Shown here piece by piece: positions 1 through 7,198 of a DNA stretch of 20,938 nucleotides. Numbering within the stretch: the stretch's first letter is position 1; each line of letters begins with the position of its first letter. Source of the DNA: an uncultured Bacteroidia bacterium (GTDB taxonomy: Bacteria > Bacteroidota > Bacteroidia > Bacteroidales > UBA932). Both the position numbers and the translations under genes were made by a program. The notes under the pieces were generated by a model. That model was not told the origin of the DNA and ran no database searches. It worked only from the letters and a program-made list of their open reading frames with translations. The stretch lies in contig CACXHM010000019.1 of assembly GCA_902767465.1 (NCBI GenBank), forward strand, positions 1-20,938, written 5' to 3'.

Positions 1-1
1 A

Positions 2-1159
2 GCCAGCCGTTTCATAGCGACGGGGCTCCGATTCAAGGAGAAGATAGCCGTAATCCCTACGGCTGTCTCCTTCTTTATAATAGTCGTTTCAATATGCATA
101 TCGTCGGGTTTCAGGAAAGAAATCCGAAACGGGGTGTCCGCCATCAGCGGTGACATCCAGCTGACGTCTCCGTCTGCAAATACTGCCGGCGAAGGCGTTG
201 CCGTAAATGCCAATCCATCTTTTCTTCCAGGAATAGTTTCGATGAAGGGGGTGAAAAGCGTCGCTCCCGCAATATATCGTCCGGGGGTGGTCGGCAGCGG
301 AGAGGAACTTTCCGGCGTTGTTTTCAAAGGTGTTCCGGCTTCGAAAGACGAATCCCTTACGGCAGAAATTCCGCGCAGCCTCGCTCGCACCCTCTCTCTT
401 TCGCAGGGAAATGAATTCCGTGCGTATTTCATAGGAGAGCGTGTGCAGGTTCGAAAGTTCACTGTAAAGAGAGTTTTCGATGCCGTGGCAGACGGATCTG
501 GCAATCCCGTCGTGCTGGTGCCAATAGAGGATCTGCGCCGCGTGAATGGCTGGGAAGAGGGAAAGGCCTCGGCACTGGAGATAATGCTGGAGGATGCCTG
601 GCGCAGCAGGGATAGGGAAAAGGCCCTGGCCGTCAAAATAGCAGGATATGCCTACGGCTCATCAAGCGATGATGACGATCCCACGCTTGCCGTCGCATCT
701 GCTGACAGGTATTATAACCTTTTCGACTGGCTCGGTCTGATCGATTTCAATGTGCTGGCAATACTGCTGCTGATGATTCTCGTTGCAGGTTTCAACATGA
801 TATCCGGACTTTTGATAACATTGTTCCGAAATATTTCCTCCATAGGCATGCTGAAAACTCTTGGTATGGATGACCGGGGAATAGGAAAAGTTTTCCTCAG
901 GCTTGCCTCGAAGGTGGTACTGACAGGGATGGCCACAGGAAACGGGTTTGCGCTTCTTTTATGTGCGGTGCAGCATTTTACGCACTTTATAAAACTGAAC
1001 CCGGACAACTATTTCGTGTCTTTCATGCCTGTGAGTGTTGATTTGTTGTCGCTATTGGCGGTAAATGCAATTGCGTACATTGCAATTATGCTTATGCTTC
1101 TGCTGCCGGCACTTTTTATTGCAAGGGTGGATCCTGCCGAGACCGTTCGCATGAAGTGA
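2..1159 (+). CDS. ABC transporter permease, FtsX/LolC-LolE type (5' end outside window)
   Basis: The reading frame is open from base 2 to a TGA at 1157-1159, giving 385 visible residues, so the true start lies upstream of the window. The GTG at 134 is internal. The first visible residues contain a hydrophobic helix (about residues 15-35) followed by 'SSGFRKEIRNGV' and 'ISGDIQLT', the usual transition of LolC/E-MacB-type permeases into the periplasmic core domain. Three hydrophobic segments close the protein: one around 'NVLAILLLMILVAGFNMISG', one around 'MATGNGFALLLCA', and one ending 'LLLPALFIARVDPAETVRMK', the normal FtsX-domain layout with the cytoplasmic 'IGMLKTLGM' coupling motif after the first. 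Family members export or release lipoproteins or other substrates together with a separate ATPase, which is not in this window. The porin gene follows 33 bases later. The substrate is unknown. Confidence 0.88.
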   Translation, partial: ASRFIATGLRFKEKIAVIPTAVSFFIIVVSICISSGFRKEIRNGVSAISGDIQLTSPSANTAGEGVAVNANPSFLPGIVSMKGVKSVAPAIYRPGVVGSGEELSGVVFKGVPASKDESLTAEIPRSLARTLSLSQGNEFRAYFIGERVQVRKFTVKRVFDAVADGSGNPVVLVPIEDLRRVNGWEEGKASALEIMLEDAWRSRDREKALAVKIAGYAYGSSSDDDDPTLAVASADRYYNLFDWLGLIDFNVLAILLLMILVAGFNMISGLLITLFRNISSIGMLKTLGMDDRGIGKVFLRLASKVVLTGMATGNGFALLLCAVQHFTHFIKLNPDNYFVSFMPVSVDLLSLLAVNAIAYIAIMLMLLLPALFIARVDPAETVRMK

Positions 1160-1172
1160 CGGAATTATTTGC

Positions 1173-1180
1173 TAAATTTG
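1173..1180 (+). promoter_or_regulatory. Candidate -7 element of the porin gene
   Basis: TAAATTTG matches the Bacteroidota -7 consensus TAnnTTTG and ends 12 bases before the ATG at 1193. It argues for that ATG over the TTG at 1169, which would lie upstream of the predicted transcript start. No good -33 TTTG is present at the usual 19-21 base distance; the nearest is TTCG at 1146-1149. The gene may therefore also be read from the upstream ABC permease transcript. Confidence 0.35.
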
Positions 1181-1192
1181 CAGGCTGTGTCA

Positions 1193-3826
1193 ATGCTTTC
1201 AAAAATATGGTTCCCGGCTGCGGTGGTATCCCTTGCCATCGCGGGCACCGTTGCAGGCATCGACCCGGTTGATCCATCCTATTCGGTTGAGGTTGCACCC
1301 CTTCAAGATACTGTAAAATACCCTGTAGCAGGTTATAAACTGCGCCGCAGGGGGGATTTCTCCTCGGAAGCGCTGCCCGACAGTGTTTTGCGTAAACTGG
1401 GCATAACCCTTACTTTCGAAAGCGACGATTCTATCCCGAAACTCACGGCAAGAGATACGATCCATGCCCCGGATTCGTTGAGGGAAATCGATCCTTTCCG
1501 TTACAAATATTATGTAGCCCTGCTGGACTCCCTTACGCATCGCATCGTGAGCGACTCCCTGAGGGAGTCTTACCGGACCTTTCTTGAACAGGCAGATACG
1601 GTTCATGCCAGGCTCGACTCGGCCGACCGTTTCAAACTTGACTCCCTTTATGCCAGAGATTCTGTAGTCCGGGCAAGGGAAGCGTTTCTGGCTTGGTACA
1701 ATTCCCTGAGCAAGGAGGAACGCAAAAAATACGATATAGAGCAGAAGGTCAAGAGAAAGATGGCGGTATCCGATTCGCTCAAGGCAATCAAAGAAGAGAA
1801 ACTTGCGGTCCGCGATTCCATACGTGAGAATACCCCAAGGGTGCTGGAAACATTTGCCCTTCCGGATTCTCTGCACTTCAAACGCATTATAACATGGAAC
1901 GTTGACTCCGATTTCCACGATGTCCATGCCCGGGTGCCTGATACTACATACAACCATTATTTCTACGATTATGCCTTCCGGCGCGAAGATGTGAACTCTA
2001 CCTGGCTGGGCGTTGCAGGTTCGGCCGTGCAGCCTTACAACTGGTTCCGCAGGCGTACCGCAGGAGAAGAACCGGAATTTTATTCTTACTATGCTCCCTG
2101 GAGCACATCGGCAAAAGATTTCAGGATGTATAATACCAAGACGCCGTACACCGAACTGGCTTATTGGGGAACGCTTCTTGCCGATGATGCAAAGGAATCC
2201 GACAACCTTCACATCTTTACCACCCAGAACATACTTCCCGAATGGAATTTCTCCATATTGTATGAAAGATGGGGAGGTGGGGGTATGCTCAATAATGAGA
2301 AAACCACCAACAAGACCTTCGCGGTCGGTACCAACTATCTTGGCAAACGCTATCTGATGCATGCAGGGTACATCTCCAATACTGTAAAGCGCGATGAGAA
2401 CGGCGGTATTACCGATCTTGCGGATGTGCGGGATACCACTATCGATGCCAGGGAAATGCGCATTGCCCTTTCCAAGGCGTCATCTTCCATCCGCAAACGC
2501 AGCGTCTTCCTCGATCAGCAGTACAGGATTCCCTTTACTTTTATCAATAAATGGAAGGCCCGCAAGGATACGACCATCCTCGTTGATACGCTGAGTACCG
2601 AGAATATTACAACCGCTTTCATCGGGCACAGCAGCGAGTACACTTCTTACGGGCGCAAATATACCGATGCCATAGCATCTTCCGATGCTGCCGGCAGAGC
2701 GTTCTACGGCAATGTTTTCAATTACAATCCAACAGCTTCCAATGATACGCTCGGGCTGCACGAATTGGATAACAAGGTTTTCATCCGTCTCCAGCCATGG
2801 GCGGCGGATGCTGCGGTTTCCAAACTGGATATAGGTATCGGTGACAGGCTTCAGACCTGGTTTGACAGCACGGCCACTTCGCATCATGTGAGGGAAAATT
2901 CCCTTTATGCTTATGCCGGAGCCAACGGACGAATGCTTCGTGGCATGAGTTGGGATGCGCGTGGACATTTCAATTTTGCGGGAGCTCATGCCGGCGACTT
3001 TGACGTCACTGCCAACGCTGCATATGAATTCTATCCATTCCGCCGTGCACGCAAAAGCCCTGTCAGCTTTGGAGCCTCCTTCTCAAGCATGCTTCGCGAT
3101 CCGGATTTTTACCAGCGCAGGATGTATTCCAATCATTATATATGGGATAATTCCTTCGACAAGATTTCTACCACACGCATTTCTGGGCGGGTGGATGTTC
3201 CCTACTGGAAACTCTCGGCAGAGGCATCCTATGGTCTGCTTGCAAACAATATCTATTATGATACGCTCGGGGTTGTCCGTCAAAATGCCACTGCAATGAG
3301 CGTTTTGGCAGCTTCGCTCCGAAAGGAGTTCGTGCTGGGCAATCTGGTGCATCTCGATAACAGGCTCCTGTTCCAGGTATCTTCCAATGAAGAAGTGCTC
3401 CCTCTTCCTTTGCTCGCACTGAACGGAAAATACTATATCCAGTTTATTGTGCAGCGAAACGACCGGGGCGAAAAGGTGCTTGAAATGCAGGCGGGTGCCA
3501 ATGTGCTATGGAATACCGAATGGTATGCCCCCGCGTGGAATCCTGCTCTTGGAGTATTCCATAACCAGAATGTGACCAAATACCAGAACGGGCCCATTAT
3601 AGATCTGTTCGTGAATGCACAGTGGAAACGGGCCTGCATCTTTATAAAGTGGGAAAATGCCGGTATGGGCTGGCCCTTGGACAGAGCGGACTATTTCACC
3701 GCGCACAATTACATCAATACCCAGAGGATACTTAAGCTCGGACTTTATTGGCCGTTCTATACCCAGCCCGGACGTGGCGGCAGTTCTTCTTCCTCAATGG
3801 GTGAAATGCCCGGAGGACTGCGATGA
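1193..3826 (+). CDS. Putative outer-membrane porin (Porin_10-like) with helical N-terminal region
   Basis: This 877-residue protein begins with a signal peptide (MLSKIWFPAAVVSLAIAGTVAG), which together with the -7 box just upstream favours the ATG at 1193 over the TTG at 1169. From about residue 235 it carries features I recognise from the Bacteroidota 'putative porin' family: 'YDYAFRREDVNSTWLG', 'AVQPYNWF', 'FRMYNTKTPYTELAYWG' and many alternating aromatic/polar strands, expected to form an outer-membrane beta-barrel. Residues about 80-225 are unlike a barrel: charged, predicted helical, and rich in DSL/DSV/DSI/DSA motifs (eleven Asp-Ser pairs from about residue 63 to 226), possibly a periplasmic coiled coil. 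The tail is Ser/Gly-rich (GGSSSSSMGEMPGGLR). It overlaps the lytic transglycosylase gene by four bases, so the two are probably co-translated. Family assignment is by memory of the motif; pore function is inferred. Confidence 0.8.
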   Translation: MLSKIWFPAAVVSLAIAGTVAGIDPVDPSYSVEVAPLQDTVKYPVAGYKLRRRGDFSSEALPDSVLRKLGITLTFESDDSIPKLTARDTIHAPDSLREIDPFRYKYYVALLDSLTHRIVSDSLRESYRTFLEQADTVHARLDSADRFKLDSLYARDSVVRAREAFLAWYNSLSKEERKKYDIEQKVKRKMAVSDSLKAIKEEKLAVRDSIRENTPRVLETFALPDSLHFKRIITWNVDSDFHDVHARVPDTTYNHYFYDYAFRREDVNSTWLGVAGSAVQPYNWFRRRTAGEEPEFYSYYAPWSTSAKDFRMYNTKTPYTELAYWGTLLADDAKESDNLHIFTTQNILPEWNFSILYERWGGGGMLNNEKTTNKTFAVGTNYLGKRYLMHAGYISNTVKRDENGGITDLADVRDTTIDAREMRIALSKASSSIRKRSVFLDQQYRIPFTFINKWKARKDTTILVDTLSTENITTAFIGHSSEYTSYGRKYTDAIASSDAAGRAFYGNVFNYNPTASNDTLGLHELDNKVFIRLQPWAADAAVSKLDIGIGDRLQTWFDSTATSHHVRENSLYAYAGANGRMLRGMSWDARGHFNFAGAHAGDFDVTANAAYEFYPFRRARKSPVSFGASFSSMLRDPDFYQRRMYSNHYIWDNSFDKISTTRISGRVDVPYWKLSAEASYGLLANNIYYDTLGVVRQNATAMSVLAASLRKEFVLGNLVHLDNRLLFQVSSNEEVLPLPLLALNGKYYIQFIVQRNDRGEKVLEMQAGANVLWNTEWYAPAWNPALGVFHNQNVTKYQNGPIIDLFVNAQWKRACIFIKWENAGMGWPLDRADYFTAHNYINTQRILKLGLYWPFYTQPGRGGSSSSSMGEMPGGLR

Positions 3827-4512
3827 TTTTTCGGAAAGAACCCCATACTGCAATCGTCTTCGCCGTTGCTTCCGTGCTGATAGCATGGTCAATCTTTGCA
3901 GACTGCTATGTGGGCCGGCAGTCCCTTCCGGTGCCAGTTGTCGTGAAGGATACGATTCCCCGTGGCATGTGTGCCGATTATGTGATCAGTCCGTACGATT
4001 CCATTATAAAAGTTTATTCGGATTCAGCCGGTCTGGACTGGCGCCTTGTTTCAGCCGTAGTATATCATGAATCGAAGTTTGACAATGATGTGCGTTCCAG
4101 TCGCGGAGCTGCCGGCTTGATGCAGATGATGCCGGAAACGGCAGAATGGCTGGGGGCTGAGGATGTGACGGATCCTGTTGAAGGGGTGCGTGTAGGGACC
4201 TTGTATCTTAAACGCCTGTACAATGCATATCTGCGGCATACCTCCGACCACGAGGAAAGGCTGAAATTCGCCCTTGCGGCTTATAATGCAGGGGTGGGTC
4301 GTGTGCGTGATTGTATCAATTATGCGAATTACAGGGGAGTGGATTCCTCCCGATGGGACAATATCGTCGCCCTTATTCCTGAGATGAGCGAAGATGCCAT
4401 CCTTGAACTCGACACCATCAAGTTCGGGAAATTCAAAGGTGTGGAAACCATCGCCTACGTCGGAAACGTGCTGGACAAGTACGAACAATACAAGCGCCGG
4501 GCAGAACGGTAA
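3823..4512 (+). CDS. Membrane-anchored lytic transglycosylase (SLT domain, GH23-like)
   Basis: This 229-residue protein starts at an ATG that overlaps the porin stop (ATGA). A single hydrophobic segment (about residues 9-27) should anchor or export it. The SLT fold follows: 'VSAVVYHESKFDNDVRSSRG' with the catalytic glutamate at residue 83, 'AAGLMQMMPETAEWLG', and 'AAYNAGVGRV' (Tyr154-Asn155-Ala156-Gly157). Such enzymes cleave the MurNAc-GlcNAc bond of peptidoglycan and leave a 1,6-anhydroMurNAc end. It resembles the catalytic half of MltF or the short Slt-type enzymes and lacks any substrate-binding or LysM domain. Coupling to an outer-membrane porin suggests a role in wall remodelling or in inserting an envelope complex, which is inference. 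Its stop lies two bases from the convergent tadA stop, with no terminator between. Confidence 0.93.
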   Translation: MIFRKEPHTAIVFAVASVLIAWSIFADCYVGRQSLPVPVVVKDTIPRGMCADYVISPYDSIIKVYSDSAGLDWRLVSAVVYHESKFDNDVRSSRGAAGLMQMMPETAEWLGAEDVTDPVEGVRVGTLYLKRLYNAYLRHTSDHEERLKFALAAYNAGVGRVRDCINYANYRGVDSSRWDNIVALIPEMSEDAILELDTIKFGKFKGVETIAYVGNVLDKYEQYKRRAER

Positions 4513-4514
4513 GC

Positions 4515-4949
4515 TTATCTTTTCGATTTGAGATATTCAGAAACGAGGGTGCCGCATTCTTCGGCGAGTACCCCTCCTGCGGTTTCGGTGCGGGGGTGCA
4601 GCAGGGATGGAGTGTAGAGGCTGTAGCCGCGCCGCGGATCGGGAGCGCCATACACTATGCGGCTGACCTGGCTCCAGTTAAGTGCGGCCGCACACATGGG
4701 ACATGGTTCCACGGTCACATACAGTGTGCAGTCCTGAAGGTATTTTCCGCCGAGAGCCTCGGTCGCTGCCGTAATCGCAATCATCTCCGCATGGGCTGTG
4801 GCATCGTGAAGACGTTCCACCATATTGTGTCCCTTTCCTATTATCCGACCTTTGCACACGACAACGGCTCCGATAGGGATCTCCTCTTCGGCAAGAGCGG
4901 CCTTTGCTTCGGCAATGGCTTCGCGCATATAGCGTTCGTCGGCGTCCAT
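4515..4949 (-). CDS. tadA: tRNA-specific adenosine deaminase TadA
   Basis: The 144-residue protein (MDADERYMREA...) carries the cytidine/adenosine deaminase zinc site: His53-Ala-Glu55 ('DATAHAEMIAI') and Pro-Cys83-x-x-Cys86 ('VEPCPMCAAAL'). The glutamate acts as proton shuttle. TadA deaminates A34 to inosine in the wobble position of tRNA-Arg(ACG), allowing one tRNA to read several CGN codons, and is normally essential. The frame is open further upstream, but the ATG at 4949 gives the usual family N-terminus, and its first base is the last base of the preceding CPBP stop (TGATG), the signature of coupled translation. It is the last gene of the nucleotidyltransferase-CPBP-tadA operon. A related guanine or cytosine deaminase is the only alternative, and the short length and 'EIPIGAVVV' motif favour TadA. 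Confidence 0.94.
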   Translation of the reverse strand: MDADERYMREAIAEAKAALAEEEIPIGAVVVCKGRIIGKGHNMVERLHDATAHAEMIAITAATEALGGKYLQDCTLYVTVEPCPMCAAALNWSQVSRIVYGAPDPRRGYSLYTPSLLHPRTETAGGVLAEECGTLVSEYLKSKR

Positions 4950-5833
4950 CACTCTCCGAAAAGGGGCTGGACCACTTCGAAGCCTCCGGCGGGGCGTTTC
5001 AGGGGGATGCGCGAGAATGCAACTAGCACGAGTGCTATCAGAAGCACACTGGCTGCAAAACAGTACCAATAGCCGGGACCGAGAACTTCCATCCAGTTCT
5101 CCGCATCCTTAAGAGAATCGATGCGGCTGAGAAGCAGGGCTGCCGTGTTATTGGTGAAGTGCATCAGCATGGTAAGTTTCAGGGAACCGGTCTTATAATA
5201 GATATAACCGAACAGACAGCCCAGCAGGAATGCCGGTATAGCCTGCCAAGGGTTCATGTGTATCACTGCAAAGAAGAAAGCGGATATCACTATCGCCCAT
5301 ACCGGCTTCACTCCTCTTCCAAGGAGTCCGCGCTCCACCATTCCGCGGCAGAGCCATTCTTCGAAGAATGGGGCGAATATGCTGACGCATAAAAGGTTGA
5401 GCCAGAAATTGCCCATCGTCATGCTCTTGAGGGCGTTTTCGAGCCACTCTGGCATTGCAGGAAGTACGGATGTCGAAAGGTCTCCCACGATGCCTGCAGC
5501 AAGGGTCGCTGCCATTACCATCAGTGCACAGATCAGCCCTCCGTGTGGTGCAAAGTTGGCACTGTCCAGGGCCAGTCCCTTGAAGTTGATGCTGTTCCGG
5601 TGACTTACCGAAGATGCCCAGATCATAGGTGGAATGAACATTACCGGATAGGATATCAGGGTTGCATACTCCATGCCTGCTTCCTGTCCGATAGCGGCTA
5701 CGAATATCAGCGATATCACATTGCCAATCAACGCTCCCAACAGAAGCAGGAGCAGCAGTATGAACATATCCGCCACCGACGGAATGCACCAGGCATACTT
5801 GCCGAGAAGATTGAAGTTCCCTTTTCTTGCCAT
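4949..5833 (-). CDS. CPBP-family intramembrane glutamic protease (Rce1/CAAX-like)
   Basis: This 294-residue, multi-spanning membrane protein has all three CPBP motifs in order: Glu158-Glu159-x3-Arg163 ('FFEEWLCRG'), Phe188-x3-His192 ('FFAVIHMNPWQ') and His225-x3-Asn229 ('MHFTNNT'). These place the catalytic glutamate and histidines in the membrane. The family includes Rce1 and bacterial proteases linked to prenylated-protein processing, bacteriocin self-immunity or anchoring; the substrate here is unknown. The ATG at 5833 follows the stop of the upstream nucleotidyltransferase after one base, and the stop overlaps the tadA start by one base, so it sits firmly in the operon. The frame extends upstream to 5893 but that part lies inside the neighbouring gene. 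Confidence 0.9.
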   Translation of the reverse strand: MARKGNFNLLGKYAWCIPSVADMFILLLLLLLGALIGNVISLIFVAAIGQEAGMEYATLISYPVMFIPPMIWASSVSHRNSINFKGLALDSANFAPHGGLICALMVMAATLAAGIVGDLSTSVLPAMPEWLENALKSMTMGNFWLNLLCVSIFAPFFEEWLCRGMVERGLLGRGVKPVWAIVISAFFFAVIHMNPWQAIPAFLLGCLFGYIYYKTGSLKLTMLMHFTNNTAALLLSRIDSLKDAENWMEVLGPGYWYCFAASVLLIALVLVAFSRIPLKRPAGGFEVVQPLFGE

Positions 5834-5834
5834 A

Positions 5835-6767
5835 TCAATATAGAGGGGAAGGATATACACCTTCGGAAACCAGTTCCGCGAATTTAGCCACAACTGCGGG
5901 ACGGTCTTCCTTGTATGTTACGCCGAACCAGGACGAAGGGGTGGAGAGAACTTCCGTGGTCGCACTTCCGTCCTTTATCATACAGTCGATTGCGTAGGGG
6001 ATGTAGTATTCTTTCTTGAGTTCGTTGATGTTGGTCTTGAGGAAATCATTGAAGATGACTTCGCTCTTTGCAAAGTAATCGGGTGTGAATCCCCACATAT
6101 TCATTGAGCAGAGAGCCTTTCCGTCGATTGTGATGTGGGTGTCTCCGCTGACGGAGTTGTCGCCGTAAACCTTTCCGTCAGCCTCTTTTGCAATGTTCAG
6201 ATGCTCCTCGATCTTTGTGAGGATGCGGTCGGAACCGTAATGGCAGATGCCACGTGATACGCCGCCGCTTTCCGAAAGGGTCCTGTCGAGTTCGAAGCCG
6301 ACGATGCAATATTGACCTGTGCTGTGTTCATGGGCGCGGCACCAGTCTGCAAGCACCTTGAAAGATTCCTTGCCATAGTAGTCGTCACCGTTGATGACCG
6401 CAAAAGGTTCTTTGATAACATCCTTTGCCATGAGCACTGCGTGGGCGGTGCCCCATGGTTTCTGCCTTTCGGGATTAAGGGTGAATCCTGCCGGAATCTT
6501 GTTCAGTTCCTGGGTTACGAAAACGAATTCCAGAGGCGAACCGTCGTTGCATTTGACATTGGCATATTTCTTTGCGACAAGGGTTCTCATATCCTCGAGA
6601 AAATAGTCGCGGACAATGTAAACAACTTTACCGAATCCGGCCTGAACGGCATCGTAAATCGAATAGTCTATGATAGTTTCCCCGGAAGGGCCAAGTCCGT
6701 CCATCTGCTTGAGACCGCCGTAACGGCTTCCCATGCCGGCTGCAAGAACTAATAGTACAGGTTTCAT
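5835..6767 (-). CDS. Nucleotidyltransferase (sugar-1-phosphate / NTP-transferase fold)
   Basis: The 310-residue protein starts with the nucleotide-binding signature 'LAAGMGSRYGGLKQMDGLGP' (residues 8-27) of the GalU/RmlA/GlmU-N superfamily. It also has 'PWGTAHAVLMAK' (104-115) and 'AVINGDDYYG' (123-132), whose Asp128-Asp129 would bind the metal-nucleotide. Such enzymes transfer a nucleotidyl group to a sugar phosphate or related phosphate, as in UTP-glucose-1-phosphate uridylyltransferase, but this one lacks features that would let me name the sugar or nucleotide. A left-handed hexapeptide domain is absent. The ATG at 6767 is preceded by its own -7 element at 6798-6791, and further upstream codons would run into the divergent promoter region. 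First gene of the operon with the CPBP protease and tadA. Confidence 0.88.
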   Translation of the reverse strand: MKPVLLVLAAGMGSRYGGLKQMDGLGPSGETIIDYSIYDAVQAGFGKVVYIVRDYFLEDMRTLVAKKYANVKCNDGSPLEFVFVTQELNKIPAGFTLNPERQKPWGTAHAVLMAKDVIKEPFAVINGDDYYGKESFKVLADWCRAHEHSTGQYCIVGFELDRTLSESGGVSRGICHYGSDRILTKIEEHLNIAKEADGKVYGDNSVSGDTHITIDGKALCSMNMWGFTPDYFAKSEVIFNDFLKTNINELKKEYYIPYAIDCMIKDGSATTEVLSTPSSWFGVTYKEDRPAVVAKFAELVSEGVYPSPLY

Positions 6768-6775
6768 ACTTTTTT

Positions 6776-6808
6776 TTTGGTTATTGTCTGCAAATTTAAC
6801 TAATTTTG
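6776..6808 (+). promoter_or_regulatory. Bacteroidota-type promoter for the DivIC/FtsB-like gene
   Basis: TTTG at 6776-6779, a 21-base spacer and TAATTTTG at 6801-6808 match the TTTG/TAnnTTTG promoter. The -7 box ends only five bases before the ATG at 6814, so the transcript may be leaderless or nearly so. It overlaps the opposite promoter of the nucleotidyltransferase operon. Confidence 0.65.
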
Positions 6809-6823
6809 CGATAATGTCGAAAA
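6791..6823 (-). promoter_or_regulatory. Divergent promoter for the nucleotidyltransferase-CPBP-tadA operon
   Basis: On the minus strand TAAATTTG (6798-6791) fits the -7 consensus exactly. TTTTCG (6823-6818) is a weak -33 at a 19-base spacing. The transcript would start near 6784, about 17 bases before the ATG at 6767. The two divergent -7 boxes are only two bases apart. Confidence 0.55.
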
Positions 6824-7137
6824 TCAGCAAGGATATCTGGAACAAGGAAAAGGATGGCAACAATAAAGGCCAGAGGTCCTTCCTTCGCTATTTTCTAATC
6901 TCCACCTCGCTGTGTCTGATTTTTCTGTTCATCAAAAAAGACAGTGTAATCCGTCTGATAGGCGCCGGGTTCACTATTCATCAGCAAAACAAGGAAATCC
7001 GTCGTACTCAGAAGAAGATTGATGCTCTCGATGAACGAATCCGCATGCTGAACACCGACCTGGATACTCTCGAAACGCTTGCCCGCGAAGAGTATCTCTT
7101 TGCCGAACCAGGGGATGAGGTTTTTCTGGTAGAGTAG
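6814..7137 (+). CDS. Septum formation initiator family protein (DivIC/FtsB-like)
   Basis: This 107-residue bitopic protein has a charged cytoplasmic tail, one transmembrane helix (about residues 24-40) and a coiled coil (about 52-90). It ends with the family hallmark 'LAREEYLFAEPGDEVFLVE'. FtsB/DivIC pairs with FtsL-like proteins and FtsQ/DivIB to recruit and activate the septal synthase FtsW-FtsI at midcell. I chose the ATG at 6814 because an in-frame start at 6733 would lie within the opposite-strand gene and upstream of the promoter box at 6801-6808. polA follows after 61 bases with its own promoter. Small size and low sequence conservation make the family call depend mainly on architecture and the C-terminal motif. 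Confidence 0.85.
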   Translation: MSKISKDIWNKEKDGNNKGQRSFLRYFLISTSLCLIFLFIKKDSVIRLIGAGFTIHQQNKEIRRTQKKIDALDERIRMLNTDLDTLETLAREEYLFAEPGDEVFLVE

Positions 7138-7157
7138 GCCTTCGGAATTCTTCTCTC

Positions 7158-7188
7158 TTTGAAACTTCCAAAAAAAGTTTCATATTTG
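7158..7188 (+). promoter_or_regulatory. Promoter of polA with an inverted repeat in the spacer
   Basis: TTTG (7158-7161), a 19-base spacer and CATATTTG (7181-7188, one mismatch to TAnnTTTG) precede the ATG at 7199 by ten bases. The spacer holds the inverted repeat GAAACTT (7161-7167) / AAGTTTC (7175-7181). A third GAAACTT begins at 7201, inside the start of the gene. The repeat could be a regulator site or a weak hairpin ending the upstream transcript, but no long U-tract follows it. Confidence 0.5.
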
Positions 7189-7198
7189 TACCTCGTTT

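Noticed and set aside
1199..2362. 387-residue open frame on the minus strand opposite the porin
   Set aside because: No family motif, atypical composition, and antisense to a gene with signal peptide and porin motifs.
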